From Methanobacteriota archaeon (lineage in GTDB: Archaea; Hydrothermarchaeota; Hydrothermarchaeia; Hydrothermarchaeales; BMS3B): 6,947 bases of DNA. Shown here one piece after another: positions 3,882 through 6,947 of this stretch. The stretch lies in the NCBI GenBank assembly GCA_013152995.1, contig JAADFH010000055.1, positions 1 to 6,947 of the forward strand. The letters are read 5' to 3'. The notes under the pieces are model-generated. The model saw only the letters and a list, made by a program, of their open reading frames with translations. It made no database searches and was not told the DNA's origin. The position numbers and the translations under genes were made by a program. Position 1 is the stretch's first letter, and the number at the start of each line of letters is the position of its first letter.

Positions 3882-6800
3882 ATGTTGGATTTGAGAGATA
3901 TATGCTGGAAATATTCAATAATTATGGTGGTTATGGTGAACATATTCTTTATACACGGATCTTTTGCATATTCTGGCGAGTACAATCAGAAAATCACGAA
4001 GACTCTTTCAGAAAAAATAAATTCTGTACCAAAGGATGAGAAGATAAGGGTGATAATAAAGCTAAAAGAACCTGAAATTAAATCTCAGTCTGTAAGGGGC
4101 AGTGTCAGAGAGGGGGTGGTGGCTGCAGGTGGCAGGGTTGTGGGAGAATTTTCAACAATTTCTGGTATGATAGCAGAAATCCCAGCATCAAAAATACCAA
4201 TACTGGCGAATAACCCGGACGTTGAACTTATTGTTGAAGACAGACCCGTTAGAGCCTTTCTTACGGAGAGTGTACCACTGATAAATGCAGAGGATGTCTG
4301 GAGCAGGATAATCGGGGGGAGCAGCATAACCGGCAGAGGTCAGAGTGTCTGCATCATAGACACCGGTGTGAACTACACACATCCAGACCTTGGCGGAGGT
4401 TTCGGCTCAGGCTACAAGGTTCTGGGTGGCTACGACTTTGTCAACAATGACCCTGATCCAATGGACGATGACGGTCACGGAACCCATGTGGCGGGAATTG
4501 TGGCGGCGAATGGGAGTATAAAGGGTGTGGCTCCCGATGCAGGCATAGTGGCTATAAAGGTTTTGAACGCCTCAGGCTCTGGTTTATCCAGTGATGTTCT
4601 GGCGGGTATAGACTGGTGCGTGAGCAACGCCAGCGTTTACAACATAACGGTAATAAGCATGAGCCTCGGTGGCTCAGAGCTGTACACCACCTACTGCGAT
4701 GCCTCAGAGACGCTTTTCAGAGACGCCATCAACGCTGCAGTGGCAAGGAATATCAGCGTTGTTGTGGCTACAGGCAATGATGCAAATTACACCGCTCTGC
4801 CCTCCCCCGCCTGTATCAGAAATGCAACGAGAGTTGGAGCCACCTATGATGCCAACGTTGGCGGAGTGTCCTGGGGCACGTGCAATGACGGCTCAACCTA
4901 CGCTGATAAAATAACATGCTTCACTAACAGAGGTGCTGGTTTTCCTGACATTCTCCTTGCTCCCGGTGCACTCATAAATTCAACCAGTATCTCTGGCGGC
5001 TATGCGGTTTATGGAGGAACTTCAATGGCAGCACCGCATGTCTCCGGGGTCATTGCACTTTTAAATCAGGAGTACCGGGCGTTTTACGGCACAGCTCCGG
5101 CTCCAGAATACCTGTTCTCAGTGCTGAACTCCACGGGCGTACCCATTTACGACACTGCAACAGGGGCAACTTACTACCGTGTGGATGCATTAGCTGCATA
5201 TGAGGCGATTAGCCCAGAGCCGCCATCAATAAGCTTTGTGCCACCCACCCCGGAAAATTCCACCTTCTGGAGGGAGACGTGGGCTTACATCAATGTCACA
5301 TTCTCAGAGCCTGTTGATACAGCATTACTTGAGTGGAATGGCACGAATATAACAATGCTGTTGCTGTCTGGTAAAGCAGCCTACTACAACCTCACGAACC
5401 TTTCAGAAGGCAGCTACTTTTACAGGGTATATGCCAATGACACCTATGGTAACATGAATGTTTCTGAGATGAGGGTGCTAACGGTGGATTTTACCCCGCC
5501 TCTGCCAGTGTTTGTGCCACCAACTCCAGACAACGCCACCACCGTCAGTGTCAGCTACGTGTTCGTCAACATAACCACCTCTGAGCCCCTGAATCGTTCC
5601 ATTCTTGAGTGGAACAGAGTAAATGAGACGATGAAGGGCTCAGGGCAAAACTGGTACCTGAACGTTACCTCCCTGCCCAACGGGAATTACACCTTCAGGG
5701 TGCACGTTCAGGACCTAGCAGGTAACTGGAACTCCAGCGGAATAAGGGTGGTTGAGGTAGACGCCCCCCTCCTGATATACGTAGAGTCGCCGCAGAATAG
5801 AAGCTATCCCGTGCAGGATGTGCACTTTAACATCACCGCCAACAAGCCCCTTGTGAGTGCAAACGTCTCTATAGACGCTGGAGCCAATTACACGCTGATA
5901 AACGACTCAGCAGCGCACTGGTATAATACCTCAATATCCCTGGTTGAAGGTGCGCACAACGCCACCTTCTACGTCCTTGACACGGCAGGCAACCTCAACT
6001 TTACCACCGTCTTCTTCACCATTGACACAACACCTCCAGATGTGAGCTTCATCCCGCCAACGCCTCTGAACGGCTCTGTAATCACCGCACGCAGCATCAC
6101 CGTCAACGTCACCCATGCTGAGCTTCACCCCGACACGCTTGTGCTGAACTGGAATGGCACGAGCTACAGGCGAAGCTACAGCGGCAGCTACACCGCCATC
6201 TCCATGTCCAACCTCCCTGACGGGCGCCACACCTTCTACGTGTGGGTGAACGACACCGCCGGCAATACCAACACCACGGAGGTGAGGGAGGTTCTGGTGG
6301 ACACCCTCCCCCCTGAGGTGAGCAACATCACCCCCGCCAGCGGTTCTGCCGTCAGGGGTGTGGTAACAATAAGTGCGATTGTCAGAGATGCTGGCGTGGG
6401 AGTCGCCTCAGTCATTGCAAACATCTCAAACGCCACATACTCCGAGAGCCTGAGCCTGAGTCACAGCAACTCCGGGCTGTGGTATGCGCAGTGGGACACT
6501 TCGGCGCTGTCAGATGGCGATTACACCCTGAGCATAAATGCAAGCGATGCGCTCGGGAGAAGCACCGTAAAGAGCGTCAGCATAAGTGTGGACACCACCC
6601 CGCCGGTGCTGGCTCTCCTGCCTCCAACACCCGCCAGCGGTGCTGTGCTCAGCTCCAGCACAACCAGCGTCACTGTGAACATCTCCATCAGCGAACCCCA
6701 CCCCGACACGCTGGTGCTGAGCTGGAATGGTGTAAACCAGAGTGTGCCCAGCCCTGGCAGTGTTGTCAGCCTGAGCCGGAGCGTCTCTCCGGGAGGCAGC

Positions 6801-6947
6801 TACACCTTCTACGTGTGGATGAACGACACCGCAGGTAACGTTAACTTCACGCCCAGCATCAGCTTCTCTGTGGCATCCGCAGCAGGCTCTGGCGGTGGCG
6901 GAGGGGGTGGAGGAGCAGGAGGAGGTGGCGGTATCACTTTTGGCACA
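3882..6947 (+). CDS. Secreted subtilisin-like (S8) serine protease with Ig-like repeats, 3'-partial
   Basis: The frame is open for 1022 codons to the window edge. A signal peptide (residues 1-29, hydrophobic from about 12, likely cleaved after SFA) leads to an I9-like propeptide (about 53-127), an intramolecular chaperone and inhibitor in this family. The S8 domain (about 132-430) is complete: Asp160 in CIIDTGVNYTHPDL, His199 in DDDGHGTHVAG, oxyanion Asn299 in VVVATGNDA, and Ser381 in GTSMAAPHVSG. It has six cysteines (157, 246, 272, 311, 334, 346), which could form disulfides. Six Ig-like modules follow (446-1001), then a poly-Gly linker (from about 1002). More than 40 N-x-S/T sequons, by my count, suggest heavy surface glycosylation. 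The first 60 or so codons are AT-rich and the repeats GC-rich. The missing C-terminus probably holds an anchor or sorting domain. Substrate unknown. Confidence 0.93.
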   Translation, partial: MLDLRDICWKYSIIMVVMVNIFFIHGSFAYSGEYNQKITKTLSEKINSVPKDEKIRVIIKLKEPEIKSQSVRGSVREGVVAAGGRVVGEFSTISGMIAEIPASKIPILANNPDVELIVEDRPVRAFLTESVPLINAEDVWSRIIGGSSITGRGQSVCIIDTGVNYTHPDLGGGFGSGYKVLGGYDFVNNDPDPMDDDGHGTHVAGIVAANGSIKGVAPDAGIVAIKVLNASGSGLSSDVLAGIDWCVSNASVYNITVISMSLGGSELYTTYCDASETLFRDAINAAVARNISVVVATGNDANYTALPSPACIRNATRVGATYDANVGGVSWGTCNDGSTYADKITCFTNRGAGFPDILLAPGALINSTSISGGYAVYGGTSMAAPHVSGVIALLNQEYRAFYGTAPAPEYLFSVLNSTGVPIYDTATGATYYRVDALAAYEAISPEPPSISFVPPTPENSTFWRETWAYINVTFSEPVDTALLEWNGTNITMLLLSGKAAYYNLTNLSEGSYFYRVYANDTYGNMNVSEMRVLTVDFTPPLPVFVPPTPDNATTVSVSYVFVNITTSEPLNRSILEWNRVNETMKGSGQNWYLNVTSLPNGNYTFRVHVQDLAGNWNSSGIRVVEVDAPLLIYVESPQNRSYPVQDVHFNITANKPLVSANVSIDAGANYTLINDSAAHWYNTSISLVEGAHNATFYVLDTAGNLNFTTVFFTIDTTPPDVSFIPPTPLNGSVITARSITVNVTHAELHPDTLVLNWNGTSYRRSYSGSYTAISMSNLPDGRHTFYVWVNDTAGNTNTTEVREVLVDTLPPEVSNITPASGSAVRGVVTISAIVRDAGVGVASVIANISNATYSESLSLSHSNSGLWYAQWDTSALSDGDYTLSINASDALGRSTVKSVSISVDTTPPVLALLPPTPASGAVLSSSTTSVTVNISISEPHPDTLVLSWNGVNQSVPSPGSVVSLSRSVSPGGSYTFYVWMNDTAGNVNFTPSISFSVASAAGSGGGGGGGGAGGGGGITFGT
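5217..6878 (+). repeat. Six tandem Ig-like modules in the protease stalk
   Basis: Modules of about 88-97 residues lie at 5217-5489, 5490-5762, 5763-6026, 6027-6302, 6303-6593 and 6594-6878. Most open with a PP...PPTP-type turn and close with a D-x-x-G-N-x-N motif and a final V-D; modules 1, 2, 4 and 6 carry an LxWNG- or LEWN-type core. Module 3 (SANVSIDAGANYTL) and module 5 (DAGVGVASVIANI) belong to different subtypes. Such modules usually act as cell-surface spacers or binding domains. Confidence 0.8.
6885..6932 (+). other. Poly-glycine linker at the end of the Ig stalk
   Basis: Sixteen codons encode almost only Gly (two runs broken by one Ala). The DNA is G-rich and made of GGN codons. In archaeal surface proteins such linkers often precede a C-terminal domain and membrane or sorting signal, which would lie just past the window. 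Confidence 0.75.

Noticed and set aside
3685..3918. 77-codon minus-strand frame opposite the intergenic gap
   Set aside because: It covers the protease start and leader, with no convincing ribosome site and no recognisable domain. Kept only as a low-interest observation.
5490..6593. Ig-module DNA similarity as a CRISPR or mobile repeat
   Set aside because: The repeats stay in frame, encode Ig-like folds, and differ too much in sequence and length for a CRISPR array.

Overview
The window looks archaeal and probably euryarchaeal, from a methanogen or a relative such as ANME or Archaeoglobi. The evidence is a CobN-like protein with a membrane anchor beside an ExbB-like channel and DUF2149/DUF2162 proteins (an association I know from methanogens), AGG-rich Arg and ATA-rich Ile codon use, and a sequon-rich secreted S8 protease with Ig-like repeats. 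I cannot name the species. Family names come from recognising motifs by eye; no search was run.

Region 1 (1-3659, all + strand) is a tightly packed operon-like cluster: the C-terminal part of a CobN-like chelatase (5' end outside the window), a polytopic DUF2162 protein, a MotA/TolQ/ExbB-type channel, and a DUF2149 protein with one membrane helix and an ExbD/TolR-like Asp. Genes abut or overlap throughout. The likely product is an ion-gradient-powered membrane assembly coupled to a surface-exposed chelatase-like protein, acting on cobalt, a corrinoid or another tetrapyrrole. The function is inferred. The first two genes each carry a frameshift: near 525-533 in cobN and near 2663-2677 in the DUF2162 gene. 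In both cases the protein text continues in another frame, and the second repair recreates an ATGA stop/start overlap with the channel gene. These are real lesions, recoding sites, or sequence errors.

Region 2 (3660-3881) is an AT-rich gap. It holds a T-run after the cluster, a perfect 16-bp palindrome, an imperfect inverted repeat, and a weak candidate promoter with a Shine-Dalgarno site for the next gene.

Region 3 (3882 to the end, + strand) is a single open frame of 1022 codons running off the window. It encodes a secreted subtilisin-like protease: signal peptide, I9-like propeptide, complete S8 catalytic domain (Asp160, His199, Asn299, Ser381), six Ig-like modules, and a glycine-rich linker that starts a missing C-terminal part. 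Nothing in the sequence ties the protease to the cobN cluster beyond adjacency. No RNA genes, CRISPR arrays or intact mobile elements were seen.
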